NCBI RefSeq assembly: GCF_002953935.1
Contig: NZ_CP026514.1
Coordinates: 2,852,001 to 2,916,000 of the forward strand
Reading direction: 5' to 3'
Length of the DNA stretch: 64,000 nucleotides
Source of the DNA: Arthrobacter sp. PGP41
GTDB taxonomy: Bacteria; Actinomycetota; Actinomycetes; Actinomycetales; Micrococcaceae
This document shows, one piece after another, positions 44,579 to 53,730 of this stretch. Within the stretch, counting starts at the first letter, position 1, and the number at the start of each line of letters is the position of its first letter. The position numbers and the translations under genes were made by a program. The notes under the pieces were generated by a model. The model did not search any database. It saw only the letters and a program-made list of their open reading frames with translations, and was not told where the DNA came from.

Positions 44579-45358
44579 TCAGAAGCCGGCGATAGTTCCC
44601 GGACCGTTGACCGCAACCACATGGAATGCCTCGGCGCTTCGTCCCTCCACCAGGCCGGCCCGTTCGGCATTGAACTTCATGCCCCGGCGGACGGTAGCCT
44701 CCATCGCCTCCACGTCGGGATGCTGGCTGACGTGGACATGGATGGCGCGGAGCTTGGACTCCACGTGCTCTGTGACGTCCACAAAATGGTTCTCCCGTTC
44801 CTCCGGCCCGGCATAGAGCCACAGCCATGGCAATTTGTAGGCCTCCAGGCCGGCTTCGGCCAGTTCAGGGTAGGCGAATGGATTCTCCAACGCCGGGTAA
44901 ACGGCGCGGGTCACGGCCTCCCCTACCGCCAGATGGTCGGGGTGGCTCTTCTGGATGCGCTTCCAGCTCCGTTCCGGGTGCATTGAAAGCACGACGTCGG
45001 GACGGATTTCCCGGATCAGCTTCACCACGCCCTTCATCACCTCGTGCGACGCCTCGAGGTAGCCGTCCCGCTGGTGAAGGTAGTGGATGTCAGTGACTCC
45101 CACCAGCTCGGCGGCCCGGCGCTGTTCAGCGCCGCGCAGGGCGATGATGTCCGCACGGTGGGCGGGGTCGAAGCCGCCGGCGTCGCCGTCGGTCATAATG
45201 CAGTAGCTGACGTGGACCCCGGCCGCCGTCCAGCCGGCGATGGTGCCCGCAGCACCGAAGTCGATGTCGTCAGGATGCGCCGCAAAACAGAGCACCCGCC
45301 CAATCCGGTGGATGTCCGGGTTGAACGGGCTCTGTTCCTGTGCAGGAGAGGAAGCCAA
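44579..45358 (-). CDS. PIG-L/LmbE-family zinc deacetylase
   Basis: About 259 residues. Zinc site CFAAHPDDIDFGAAGT at the N-terminus and HPDHLAVGEAV later in the chain. The family includes MshB (mycothiol synthesis) and Mca (mycothiol conjugate amidase), and other N-acetyl sugar deacetylases. The exact substrate cannot be told here. The frame opens at ATG 45409 inside etfA. TTG 45358, five bases after the etfA stop, has AAAGG eight bases upstream and is preferred. It is downstream of etfB-etfA on the same strand, likely co-transcribed. Confidence 0.85.
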   Translation of the reverse strand: MASSPAQEQSPFNPDIHRIGRVLCFAAHPDDIDFGAAGTIAGWTAAGVHVSYCIMTDGDAGGFDPAHRADIIALRGAEQRRAAELVGVTDIHYLHQRDGYLEASHEVMKGVVKLIREIRPDVVLSMHPERSWKRIQKSHPDHLAVGEAVTRAVYPALENPFAYPELAEAGLEAYKLPWLWLYAGPEERENHFVDVTEHVESKLRAIHVHVSQHPDVEAMEATVRRGMKFNAERAGLVEGRSAEAFHVVAVNGPGTIAGF

Positions 45359-45362
45359 GATG

Positions 45363-46316
45363 TCAGCCTTTTCGCTTCTTGATCTCAGCCGTGGCCTGCG
45401 GGAGGACATCGAAGAGGTCGCCTACGATGCCGAAGTCCGCGATCTCGAAAACCGGTGATTCAGCGTCCTTGTTGACGGCTACGATCACCTTCGCCGTCTG
45501 CATGCCGGCCTTCTGCTGGATGGCACCGGAGATTCCCGCCGAGATGTAGAGCTGCGGGGACACCGTCTTGCCGGTCTGGCCCACCTGCGCGTCGTGGCTG
45601 ATCCAGCCGGCGTCGGTGGCGGCGCGGGAGGCACCCACGGCTGCGCCCAGGGCGTCGGCAAGTTCCTCAACCGGGCCAAAGTCGCCGTCAAGGCCGCGGC
45701 CGCCGGCGACGACGATGCGGGCATCGGTCAGGTCCGGGCGGCCGCTGGCTACTTTCTGCTCCCGGGCGGTGATGCGGGCGGCCGCGGCCGTGCTGCCGGC
45801 GGGAACCTCCACCGTGGCGGTCTCCGGCGAGCTTGGCGCCGCAGCCGGTTCCGGGGTGACGTTGTTGGCCTTCACCGTCAGCACGCTGACCGCGGTGGAG
45901 ACCTTGCAAGCGGTGTTGTAGGAGCCCGCGAGGACTGACTTGTGCGCCGTGCCGTCAGCGTCCACAGCAACGACGTCGGTGATGACGCCGGCGTTCAGGC
46001 GGATTCCCGCCCGCGCGGCGATCTCCTTGCCCTCAGGCGAATTGTCGAGCAGGACGATGCCGGCCCCGGCCTGTTCAGCCGCAGCTGCCAGGTAGGCAGC
46101 CTTCGGGGCAACAAGGAAGTCATCGAGGTCCCCTGCCGAGGGGAGCAGCACCGTGCTGACGCCGTACTCGGCAAAGGTGGCCGCAACGTCGTCGTGCAGC
46201 GTCCCGTTCAGCGCAACTGCTGTCTCGCCCAGTGAGCGGCCCAAAGTGAGCAGTTCAAGGTTGCTCTTCTTGAGCGCGGCCCCGGGGTTGTCAATGAATA
46301 CAAGTACTTTTGCCAT
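45363..46316 (-). CDS. etfA: Electron transfer flavoprotein alpha subunit
   Basis: 317 residues. The N-terminal alpha/beta domain is followed by the C-terminal FAD-binding domain with RIVVAGGRGLDG and VGQTGKTVSPQLYISAGISG, the hallmark FAD site. With EtfB it moves electrons from acyl-CoA dehydrogenases and related flavoenzymes to the respiratory chain. It starts 14 bases after etfB and corresponds to fixB/Rv3028c. Confidence 0.95.
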   Translation of the reverse strand: MAKVLVFIDNPGAALKKSNLELLTLGRSLGETAVALNGTLHDDVAATFAEYGVSTVLLPSAGDLDDFLVAPKAAYLAAAAEQAGAGIVLLDNSPEGKEIAARAGIRLNAGVITDVVAVDADGTAHKSVLAGSYNTACKVSTAVSVLTVKANNVTPEPAAAPSSPETATVEVPAGSTAAAARITAREQKVASGRPDLTDARIVVAGGRGLDGDFGPVEELADALGAAVGASRAATDAGWISHDAQVGQTGKTVSPQLYISAGISGAIQQKAGMQTAKVIVAVNKDAESPVFEIADFGIVGDLFDVLPQATAEIKKRKG

Positions 46317-46330
46317 GTCTGTGGTCCCTC

Positions 46331-47122
46331 TTAGAGCAGCTTCTGGGCGGCCAGGAAGTCAACGAGCTTAATGCCGGCGTCGCCTTCGTCCGTGATGATG
46401 GTCCCGGCGGTCCGGGGCGGACGTTCTTCCGCACTGAGCACGCGGGTCCAGGAACCGGCGTGCCCCACCTGCGCCGGGTCCACCCCGATGTCAGCGAGCG
46501 AGAGCGTGGTGATGCTCTTGCGCTTGGCTGCGATGATGCCCTTGAAGTTGGGGTAGCGCGGCTCGTTGATCTGGTCGGTCACGGAGACGACAGCCGGGAG
46601 CGGGGCTTCCACCGTCTCTGACGACGTGTCAGCGTCGCGGCGGGCGGTGAGGCGTCCGCCGTCGACCTCCAGCGTGGACGCGAAGGTGACCTGCGGCAGG
46701 CCGAGCCGTTCCGCCAGCTGGGCGGGAACCAGGGAGGTTTCACCGTCGGTTGACGCCATGCCGGTGATGACCAGGTCCACGCTGCCCAGGTGCCGGACGG
46801 CTGCTGCCAGCGCCAGGGACGTGGCGGCGGCGTCCGAACCGGCCAGTGCGTCATCCGTGAGGTGCACGCCCTCGGTCGCTCCGATCTGCAGCGCCTTCTT
46901 GATGGCGTTGACCGCGCCCGAGGGGCCCATGCTCAGCGCGATGACCTGGTTGCCTGCCTTGGCTCCCCCGCGGGCTTCGGCCAGCTGCAGCGCGGCTTCG
47001 AGTGCGTATTCGTCAAGCTCGGACAGGATGCTCTCGTCGCGGTCAGTTGTGTAGTCCTCCCCATTGAGGTGGCGGTCAAACTGCGCGTCCGGTACATGCT
47101 TGACCAGGACGATGATCTTCAA
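46331..47122 (-). CDS. etfB: Electron transfer flavoprotein beta subunit
   Basis: 263 residues from TTG 47122 (MKIIVLVKHVPDAQFDRHL), chosen because GGAAG lies five bases upstream and the family begins this way. The frame opens at GTG 47134. AMP-binding region with GMASTDGETSLVPAQLAERLG and the ALSMGPSGA loop. First gene of the etfB-etfA pair, equivalent to fixA/Rv3029c. The 280 bases upstream hold the htrA terminator and presumably the etf promoter. Confidence 0.94.
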   Translation of the reverse strand: MKIIVLVKHVPDAQFDRHLNGEDYTTDRDESILSELDEYALEAALQLAEARGGAKAGNQVIALSMGPSGAVNAIKKALQIGATEGVHLTDDALAGSDAAATSLALAAAVRHLGSVDLVITGMASTDGETSLVPAQLAERLGLPQVTFASTLEVDGGRLTARRDADTSSETVEAPLPAVVSVTDQINEPRYPNFKGIIAAKRKSITTLSLADIGVDPAQVGHAGSWTRVLSAEERPPRTAGTIITDEGDAGIKLVDFLAAQKLL

Positions 47123-47325
47123 TGTATCTTCCACTGTATTTACAGCAGCCTTCCATGCTTGTGGACAGCCAGCCGGGTGAGGTCATGGCCGCGGAATGCC
47201 CCGGCATGCGGGTAGCTCCTAGCTAACCATATAGGCGCGCCCCGGCGCCCTCTTCCGTTAACGCCTGTGTCAGTGGGCTGGACATCCGCACCGCTGCCCC
47301 GCCCCCGCTGCCTGCCCACCGTGCA

Positions 47326-47374
47326 AATGCCCGACGCCGGCGCCCCCAAAGTGGGGACGCCGGCGTCGGGCATT
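47326..47374 (-). terminator. Terminator after htrA
   Basis: A perfect 17-base stem (47326-47342 with 47358-47374) with an inner CCCC/GGGG extension. It starts 29 bases beyond the htrA stop and ends in ATTTG on the minus strand. Confidence 0.75.
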
Positions 47375-47402
47375 GCTGATTACGCCTTGGCGGGCGCTGC
47401 TG

Positions 47403-48950
47403 CTAGCCCGCAGCGGAGCCGAGGGTGACGTCGAAGGTCTGTTCCGCGCCGTTGCGCAGGACGGTGATCTTCACGCTGGCACCGGCACGCTGTTCGCGGA
47501 CAGCCGCTGTCAGCTGGTTGGGTTCACCGATGGCGAGGTCGTTGAACTTCGTAATGACGTCGCCCACCTTGATCCCGGCCTTTGCCGCAGCCGAATTCGC
47601 TTCCACAGTGGCAACGTCCGCGCCCACTGAGAACTCGGATGAGGTGCTGGATGCCGCCTTCTTCCGAACGCTGACGCCCAGCTGGCCGTGGGAAGCCTTG
47701 CCGGTGTCGATGATTTCCTGGGCGACGCGCTTGGCGTGGTTGATAGGGATGCTGAAGCCGACGCCGATGTTGCCGCTGGTGGACGATGCGCTCGAGCCCG
47801 CCGATGCGATGGCAACGTTGACGCCGATGATTTCGCCGCTGCTGTTCACCAGGGCACCGCCGGAATTGCCAGGGTTGATGGCGGCGTCCGTCTGGATGAC
47901 GTTGATGGATATCTCGCCCTGGTTGGCCGGCTGCCGGGCTTCGCCGCCGCCGGGAGGTGCGAACTGGAAGCCGCCGTCGTCCTCTGCTTTATCGCCTTCC
48001 GGCGCGGCGGCGGAGGCCACGCTGATGGTCCTGTTGAGCGTTGAGACAATACCGTCCGTCACGGTGCCGGTCAGGCCGAGGGGCGAACCGATGGCAATGG
48101 CGGTGTCCCCCACGTTTAGCTTTCCGGAGTCGCCCAAGGTTGCGGGGGTGAGGCCGGAGGCGTTGTCCACCTTGATGACCGCGAGGTCGGACAGCGGGTC
48201 GGTGCCCACAAGTTTGGCGCCGAGGACGCGCCCGTCACTGGTACGGACTTCGAGCGCTGCGTTGGCCGTCTGGCCGTCCAGGGTGACCACGTGGGTGTTC
48301 GTGAGGATATGCCCCTGGTCGTTGAGGATGATGCCGGAGCCAGTGCCGCCGGCGCTGCCGGTGGATGCGCTGATGGTCACCACGCTGGGGGACGCCTTGA
48401 CGGCAGCAGCCGTGATGGCATTCACGTTGTCCTGGTTGTTGACGATGACCGTGCCGGGCTGGCTGTTGCCGCTCACCGTGGTGCCGGCACCGGTGTTACC
48501 CAGTCCCGCGGAACCGACCGTGGCCACTCCGCCGCCCACCAATCCAGCAGCGAGGATGCTGGCCACGAGCGTACCGACGCCGAAGGACGCTTTCCGGCGC
48601 GGCGCGTCCTTGGGGTTGGGGGCAAGGCCCACGGCTCCGTACTGGCTGCCCTGGCCGTGATAACCGTAGCCGGGCTGCGGTGCCTGCTGTTGACCGTACG
48701 CCGGCTCGTGGGAACTGTCCTGTCCGTAGAACGGCTGCCGCTGGGGATAGGCCGGACGCGGAGTTCCGGGGATCTCCTGCGTGGGGTTGTCTCCGGGCCG
48801 GTCCAGCCGCTCCGTGGGGTACTCCCGCGGGCCGGGCTCACCGGGTCCGGCGGCATTGTCCTCCGGCTGGCCGGGGTGCTGCTGTTCCCAGGGATCCCGG
48901 TCCGGGCCGCCGTTCCTGGGGGCCTGCCCGGGCGTCTGGTTCTCAGTCAT
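47403..48950 (-). CDS. HtrA/DegP-type membrane serine protease with PDZ domain
   Basis: 515 residues from ATG 48950 (AGGAAG four bases upstream). The long Pro/Gln/Gly-rich cytoplasmic tail (about 1-120) precedes one membrane segment (about 128-150). The trypsin-like domain has catalytic His in ILTNTHVVTLDG, Asp in SDLAVIKVD and Ser in NPGNSGGALVN. A C-terminal PDZ domain (HGQLGVSVRKKAAS ... GIKVGDVITKFNDLAIGEPNQLT) follows. It degrades or refolds damaged exported proteins. It is divergent from the TPM gene. Confidence 0.92.
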   Translation of the reverse strand: MTENQTPGQAPRNGGPDRDPWEQQHPGQPEDNAAGPGEPGPREYPTERLDRPGDNPTQEIPGTPRPAYPQRQPFYGQDSSHEPAYGQQQAPQPGYGYHGQGSQYGAVGLAPNPKDAPRRKASFGVGTLVASILAAGLVGGGVATVGSAGLGNTGAGTTVSGNSQPGTVIVNNQDNVNAITAAAVKASPSVVTISASTGSAGGTGSGIILNDQGHILTNTHVVTLDGQTANAALEVRTSDGRVLGAKLVGTDPLSDLAVIKVDNASGLTPATLGDSGKLNVGDTAIAIGSPLGLTGTVTDGIVSTLNRTISVASAAAPEGDKAEDDGGFQFAPPGGGEARQPANQGEISINVIQTDAAINPGNSGGALVNSSGEIIGVNVAIASAGSSASSTSGNIGVGFSIPINHAKRVAQEIIDTGKASHGQLGVSVRKKAASSTSSEFSVGADVATVEANSAAAKAGIKVGDVITKFNDLAIGEPNQLTAAVREQRAGASVKITVLRNGAEQTFDVTLGSAAG

Positions 48951-48975
48951 GGGACTTCCTTTCATCCTCGTCTGC

Positions 48976-49004
48976 ATTAACTATGGACTCCCGGGCTGGA
49001 ACAA
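48976..49004 (-). promoter_or_regulatory. Putative htrA promoter
   Basis: On the minus strand TTGTTC and GTTAAT are spaced by 17 bases and resemble sigma-A -35 and -10 elements, ending 26 bases before the htrA start. Confidence 0.4.
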
Positions 49005-49092
49005 GCTCGGATGTTTGCTGAGAGCTTCCTGAACGCTTTTCGGCCCCGGGCCGGATGGTCCGGGGGTTTCGCTGGTGGCATAGTCGGGCCGA

Positions 49093-49121
49093 TGGACGGG
49101 CTCTGGGGTGCACCATAGAAT
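49093..49121 (+). promoter_or_regulatory. Putative promoter of the TPM-domain gene
   Basis: TGGACG and TAGAAT are spaced by 17 bases. Transcription would start near 49128, giving a leader of about 105 bases before ATG 49234. Confidence 0.45.
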
Positions 49122-49233
49122 CAAGATGAATTGCCACAGCGACCTGCGGCTTCACACCAAGCGTGGGGGCGCCGTGCATTCTGAGACGACCGGTTCGTCC
49201 CGAACTGGTGTCAGGCGTGCTGAAGGGTTGCAC

Positions 49234-51273
49234 ATGCGGTCAAAGTTCAAACGTATCCTCGCCGTGATCGGCCTCACCGCTTTCCTGGCGATACCCGCCG
49301 GCGCGGCGTGGGCCGAAGATCCGGTCACCTTGGATCCCGCAACCAAAATTGTGGATCCATCGGGAGTCCTCGGGTCGAAAAAAGGTGAGGTCCAGGACGC
49401 CATCAAGAAGCTTGGTGCGGACCACGCCACCGTGCTGCACGTCGTCATCGTTAAGAAGTTCGAGAACCCCGCCGATCGTGAAAAGTGGTCAGACGCTGTG
49501 GCCGAAAAGGCCAATCTCGGGTCCAACGCACTGATTTTCGCGGTTGCCACCGATACCAGGCAGTACGTCCTCAACAAGGGTGGCAGTAAGCTCACCACGG
49601 CCCAGGTCGAAAACATCAAGAGCAAGGCCATCGGCCCGGAGCTCGCGAAGGACAACTACGCGCAGGCGGCGATCAACGCCGCAGCGGCAGTTGGCGATGC
49701 AGCCGGCGGCGGCAGCGGCAACGTCCCCGGCGACGGTGCCGGCGCAGCTGTCCTGGTGGGGACCGGAATCGTCGCTGCCGGTGGCGCCGGCGCCTACCTG
49801 TATTTCCGCAACAAGCGCAAGAAGGCTGCCGGCCAGGCGGCTGGCGCAGGATATGGCGGCCAGGACGCTCCGGCGGATCCTCTGGCTTCGCTGAGCATCG
49901 AGGAACTGCGCCGCAAGAGTGGCTCCCTGCTGATCGAGGCTGACGACGCCATCAAGTCCAGTGAGCAGGAGCTTGGCTTCGCCCAGGCGCAGTACGGAGA
50001 TTCCGCCGTCGGGAACTTCACCAAGGCCCTGGACGAAGCCAAGGCCCACCTGAGCGAATCCTTCAAGCTGCAGCAGCAGCTGGACGACCACATTCCTGAC
50101 ACCGAGGAACAGCAGCGGACCTGGCTTGTCGAAATCATCCGCCGGTCCGAAGCCGCTCTCACCTCGCTGCAGGAGCAGAAAGCGGACTTCGATTCCCTGC
50201 GCGAACTCGAAAAGAACGCTCCGCAGGCCCTGGCCGCGGTCAATGCCGGTGCGCGGGAAGCAGACGCGAAGATCAACACGGCCGAGCAGTCACTCACTGC
50301 GCTCCGCTCGAAGTATGCCGAGAGCGCCCTCACCCAGGTCTCGGACAACATCCTGCAGGCCAAGGAGCGCCTGGCGTTCGTTCAGAATGCCACCGCCACC
50401 GCTCAGCAGAAGCTGGGTGAGGGCGAGGGCAGCCTGGCCGCAGTAGCTGTCCGGGCAGCCGAGGAGAGCCTGCACCAGACGAACGTCCTCCTCGATGCCA
50501 TCGCCAAGGTTTCATCTAGCCTTGATGAGGCCAGGAGCAGCCTCGAGGGCGCCGTTGTGGACACCTCGCAGGACCTCGCCCAGGCAAGGGCCATGATCCA
50601 GTCCGGCGCACACCCCGAACTGGCTGGACCCGTGGCCGGCGTCGAAAGCGCCCTCGCAGAGGTCAAGGCGGAAATCCAGGGCGGCAAGATTGACCCGATC
50701 GCCACCCTGCAGCGGGTGGAGACTGCCCACCAGTCGCTGGACCAGGCCCTCAGCGGCATCAGGGACCAGCAGGAGCAGGCGCGCCGGGCCCAGGCCTCGC
50801 TCCAGCAGACCATCATGTCTGCCCAGGCACAGATCAGCGCAACATCGGACTACATCACCGCACGCCGCGGCGGTGTGGGGACTGAGGCACGTACCCGGCT
50901 TGCCGAGTCGCAGCGGAACCTCGATTACGCCCTGTCCATCTCGCGCACCGATCCGGTCACGGCCCTCACGTACGCGCAGCAGGCACACGCGCTGGCTGCG
51001 CAGGCCGCCCAACTGGCGCAGGCGGATGTGGACCATTTCGGGGGCTACGCCAACCAGGGCTACGGCCGCGGCGGCATGTTCGGCGGTGGCGGCGGCGGGG
51101 GCCTGGGAGGCGCCATCCTGGGCGGCATCCTGATCAACTCAATCCTCCATGGCGGCGGCGGCGCGGGCTGGGGCGGCGGCCACAGCGACGGCGGAGGCTG
51201 GGGTGGCGGAGACATCGGCGGCGGAGACATGGGCGGCTGGGGCGGCGACTCCGGCGGCGGCGGAGACTTCTAG
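49234..51273 (+). CDS. Secreted TPM-domain protein with coiled-coil and Gly-rich tail
   Basis: 679 residues from ATG 49234 (AAGGG six bases upstream). Signal peptide cut near AWA-ED, a TPM domain (about 30-150, VDPSGVLGSKKGEVQDAIKKL), then a membrane segment (about 170-190) followed by a basic KRKK. A long Gln/Ala/Glu-rich helical region (about 215-595), likely coiled coil, ends in a Gly-rich tail of about 70 residues. TPM proteins such as YgcG are often linked to envelope stress and to PspA, the next gene downstream. Confidence 0.85.
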   Translation: MRSKFKRILAVIGLTAFLAIPAGAAWAEDPVTLDPATKIVDPSGVLGSKKGEVQDAIKKLGADHATVLHVVIVKKFENPADREKWSDAVAEKANLGSNALIFAVATDTRQYVLNKGGSKLTTAQVENIKSKAIGPELAKDNYAQAAINAAAAVGDAAGGGSGNVPGDGAGAAVLVGTGIVAAGGAGAYLYFRNKRKKAAGQAAGAGYGGQDAPADPLASLSIEELRRKSGSLLIEADDAIKSSEQELGFAQAQYGDSAVGNFTKALDEAKAHLSESFKLQQQLDDHIPDTEEQQRTWLVEIIRRSEAALTSLQEQKADFDSLRELEKNAPQALAAVNAGAREADAKINTAEQSLTALRSKYAESALTQVSDNILQAKERLAFVQNATATAQQKLGEGEGSLAAVAVRAAEESLHQTNVLLDAIAKVSSSLDEARSSLEGAVVDTSQDLAQARAMIQSGAHPELAGPVAGVESALAEVKAEIQGGKIDPIATLQRVETAHQSLDQALSGIRDQQEQARRAQASLQQTIMSAQAQISATSDYITARRGGVGTEARTRLAESQRNLDYALSISRTDPVTALTYAQQAHALAAQAAQLAQADVDHFGGYANQGYGRGGMFGGGGGGGLGGAILGGILINSILHGGGGAGWGGGHSDGGGWGGGDIGGGDMGGWGGDSGGGGDF

Positions 51274-51332
51274 AACCCCGATCGGCCCACGCTGTGCCAT
51301 CCCGCCTACGCGCAAGGCACCCCATAATTGTT

Positions 51333-51346
51333 CACTGGTTTCAGTG
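51333..51346. promoter_or_regulatory. Inverted repeat at the pspA promoter
   Basis: CACTG-GTTT-CAGTG lies five bases after a CATAAT -10-like box (51323-51328), where transcription should begin. A site in this place would suit a repressor. No matching -35 element is evident. Confidence 0.3.
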
Positions 51347-51378
51347 GTCACCACAGAGCAGGACGAAAGGGTAACACC

Positions 51379-52170
51379 ATGGTTAAGCAGTCCATTTTCG
51401 GCCGCATCGCGCAGCTGGCTAAGGCGAACATCAACACTTTGCTGGACAACGCTGAGGATCCGCAGAAGATGCTGGACCAGATGGTCCGGGACTACACCAA
51501 CAACATCGCTGAGGCCGAGTCCGCCGTCGCACAGACCATCGGCAACCTGCGGATGCTTGAGGACGACTACCGCGAGGACATCAAGAACGCCCAGGACTGG
51601 GGCAACAAGGCCCTTGCAGCCTCCCGCAAGGCGGACGAATACCGGGCCAGCGGTGACAACGTTGACGCCGAAAAATTCGACAACCTGGCCAAGGTGGCAC
51701 TGCAGCGCCAGATGTCGGCCGAGAATGAGGCGAAGGGCGCAGAGCCCAGCATCGCCTCGCAGCGTGAAGTGGTGGAAAAGCTCAAGTCTGGCCTGGACCA
51801 GATGAAGGGCAAGCTCAACGAGCTGACCAGCAAGCGGAACGAGCTGGTGGCACGGTCCAAGACCGCTGCGGCCCAGTCCCAGGTCCACGACGCCATCAAG
51901 AGCATCGACTTCATGGATCCCACCAGCGAGGTGGGCCGCTTCGAGGAAAAGATCCGCCGCGAGGAGGCCAAGGTCCGCGGTCAGCAGGAGCTTGCAGCTT
52001 CGAGCCTGGACGCGCAGTTCAACCAGCTGGAGGACCTTGGCGAGCAGGTGGAAATTGAGGCCCGCCTGGCGGCCCTGAAGCAGGGCAATTCGTCCAAGCC
52101 GGCAATCGGCGCCTCCGGTTCCGCCGCCTCAGCATCCACCGTGGACGAAGCTGACTTCGACAAACTCTGA
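51379..52170 (+). CDS. PspA/IM30-family membrane-stress protein
   Basis: 263 residues from ATG 51379 (AAAGGG upstream). The N-terminal amphipathic helix (MVKQSIFGRIAQLAKANIN) and the long coiled coil continue to about residue 225; a flexible Ser/Ala-rich tail follows. PspA/IM30 proteins are ESCRT-III-like and bind damaged membrane to keep it intact. It lies 105 bases after the TPM gene on the same strand. Confidence 0.92.
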   Translation: MVKQSIFGRIAQLAKANINTLLDNAEDPQKMLDQMVRDYTNNIAEAESAVAQTIGNLRMLEDDYREDIKNAQDWGNKALAASRKADEYRASGDNVDAEKFDNLAKVALQRQMSAENEAKGAEPSIASQREVVEKLKSGLDQMKGKLNELTSKRNELVARSKTAAAQSQVHDAIKSIDFMDPTSEVGRFEEKIRREEAKVRGQQELAASSLDAQFNQLEDLGEQVEIEARLAALKQGNSSKPAIGASGSAASASTVDEADFDKL

Positions 52171-52209
52171 CCGGCGGCGGGACATGCCGCCGCTTCTGCA
52201 CTGAACACG

Positions 52210-52241
52210 TAGGGCCGGGGCCACTGATGGCCCTGGCCCCT
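52210..52241. terminator. Imperfect GC hairpin after pspA
   Basis: TAGGGCC.GGGGCCA and TGGCCC.TGGCCCCTA pair around CTGA with a bulge. It may end pspA transcription before the photolyase gene. Confidence 0.4.
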
Positions 52242-52272
52242 ACTTGTCCGTGTCCCTGTGTAGCGTGGTGCC

Positions 52273-53706
52273 ATGGATTCCTCCGGTGCAACCTCCATCG
52301 CATGGCTTCGCGACGACCTTCGGCTGGACGACAATCCGGCCTTGGTGGAAGCAGCTGCGCTGGGCCTGCCCCTGACGGTTGTCTTCATCCTTGACGAGGA
52401 GTCCGAGGGCGTCCGGCCACTGGGCGGTGCAGCCCGGTGGTGGCTGCATCACTCCCTTGCCTCCCTTGCGGCGGCGCTCGAGGCCAAGGGCAACCGGCTG
52501 GTCCTCCGCCGCGGCCCGGCGCAGGAGGTATTGCGGCAACTCGCCACCGAGACCAACGCAGGCCACCTGTTCTGGAACCGCCGCTACAGCCTCCCGGAAC
52601 GCACCGTGGACGCCGCCGTCAAGTCGTGGGCCGGAAAAAACGGCATTGAAGCCTCGAGCTACCAGGCGAATCTCCTGTTTGAACCATGGACGGTCCGCAC
52701 CGGCGCCGGCGGCCCCTACAAAGTGTTCACACCGTTCTGGCGGGCCTGCCTCGCGAACGGTGACGTGCGCGACCCCCTCGAGATTCCGCTGAAGCTGCCG
52801 GCCCCGCCCCGGGAAAGAGGTGCCACGCCGGCCGGGGAAGGTCTTGAGGGCTGGCAGCTCCTGCCTTCCTCCCCCGACTGGAGCGGGGGGCTGGCCGAAA
52901 CCTGGGAGCCGGGGGAAGAAGGTGCCCACCGGCGGCTGGAGGATTTCCTGGACGGCCCTGCGCTGGACTACGGGACCGGACGCAATGTGCCGGGAGTGGA
53001 AGGGACCAGCCGCCTGTCTCCGCACCTGCGCTTCGGCGAGGTCAGCCCTTTCAGGGTCTGGCGGGAAACCCGCGGCCGCTTTCCACGTAATGTGCCGGCC
53101 GACGTCGGGATCTTCCGTTCCGAGCTCGGCTGGCGCGAGTTCTGCTGGCACCTGCTGTACACGAACCCGGAACTTGCCACCCGTAACTACCGGCCGGAGT
53201 TTGACCGCTTTGAGTGGCAGTCCCCGGCCAGCGATGAACTGAAGGCCTGGCAGCAGGGCCGCACCGGATACCCGTTCGTTGATGCCGGGATGCGGCAGCT
53301 CTGGCAGACCGGCTGGATGCACAACAGGGTGAGGATGGCGGCGGCGTCCTTCCTGGTCAAGAACCTCCTGGCGGACTGGCGGACCGGGGAGGCCTGGTTC
53401 TGGGACACCCTGGTGGACGCCGACGCCGCGAGCAATCCCGCCAACTGGCAGTGGGTGGCAGGCTCAGGAGCGGACGCGTCCCCGTACTACCGGATCTTCA
53501 ACCCCGTGACCCAGAGCAAGAAGTTCGACGCCGCGGGGAACTACCTGCGCCGCTACATCCCAGAGCTGGCAGGGCTGGACGGAAAAGGCATCCACGAGCC
53601 GTGGAAGGCCGGCGGTGAACTGCGGGGATACCCCGCTCCCCTGGTGGACCTGCCGGAGTCCCGGGAACGGGCCCTCGAGGCGTACCAACGGCTTAAGGAC
53701 AGCTGA
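52273..53706 (+). CDS. phr: Deoxyribodipyrimidine photolyase (class I)
   Basis: 477 residues. N-terminal Rossmann-like antenna domain (IAWLRDDLRLDDNPALVEAA). The C-terminal FAD-binding domain has GRTGYPFVDAGMRQLWQTG, MHNRVRMAAASFLVKNLL and NPANWQWVAGSGADASPYYRI, the core photolyase signature. It splits UV-induced pyrimidine dimers using light, useful in soil surface bacteria. It converges on the cytochrome b-like gene with a 24-base gap and no clear hairpin. Confidence 0.95.
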   Translation: MDSSGATSIAWLRDDLRLDDNPALVEAAALGLPLTVVFILDEESEGVRPLGGAARWWLHHSLASLAAALEAKGNRLVLRRGPAQEVLRQLATETNAGHLFWNRRYSLPERTVDAAVKSWAGKNGIEASSYQANLLFEPWTVRTGAGGPYKVFTPFWRACLANGDVRDPLEIPLKLPAPPRERGATPAGEGLEGWQLLPSSPDWSGGLAETWEPGEEGAHRRLEDFLDGPALDYGTGRNVPGVEGTSRLSPHLRFGEVSPFRVWRETRGRFPRNVPADVGIFRSELGWREFCWHLLYTNPELATRNYRPEFDRFEWQSPASDELKAWQQGRTGYPFVDAGMRQLWQTGWMHNRVRMAAASFLVKNLLADWRTGEAWFWDTLVDADAASNPANWQWVAGSGADASPYYRIFNPVTQSKKFDAAGNYLRRYIPELAGLDGKGIHEPWKAGGELRGYPAPLVDLPESRERALEAYQRLKDS

Positions 53707-53730
53707 GACCCTCGGGCGGCCGGGCCGGGG

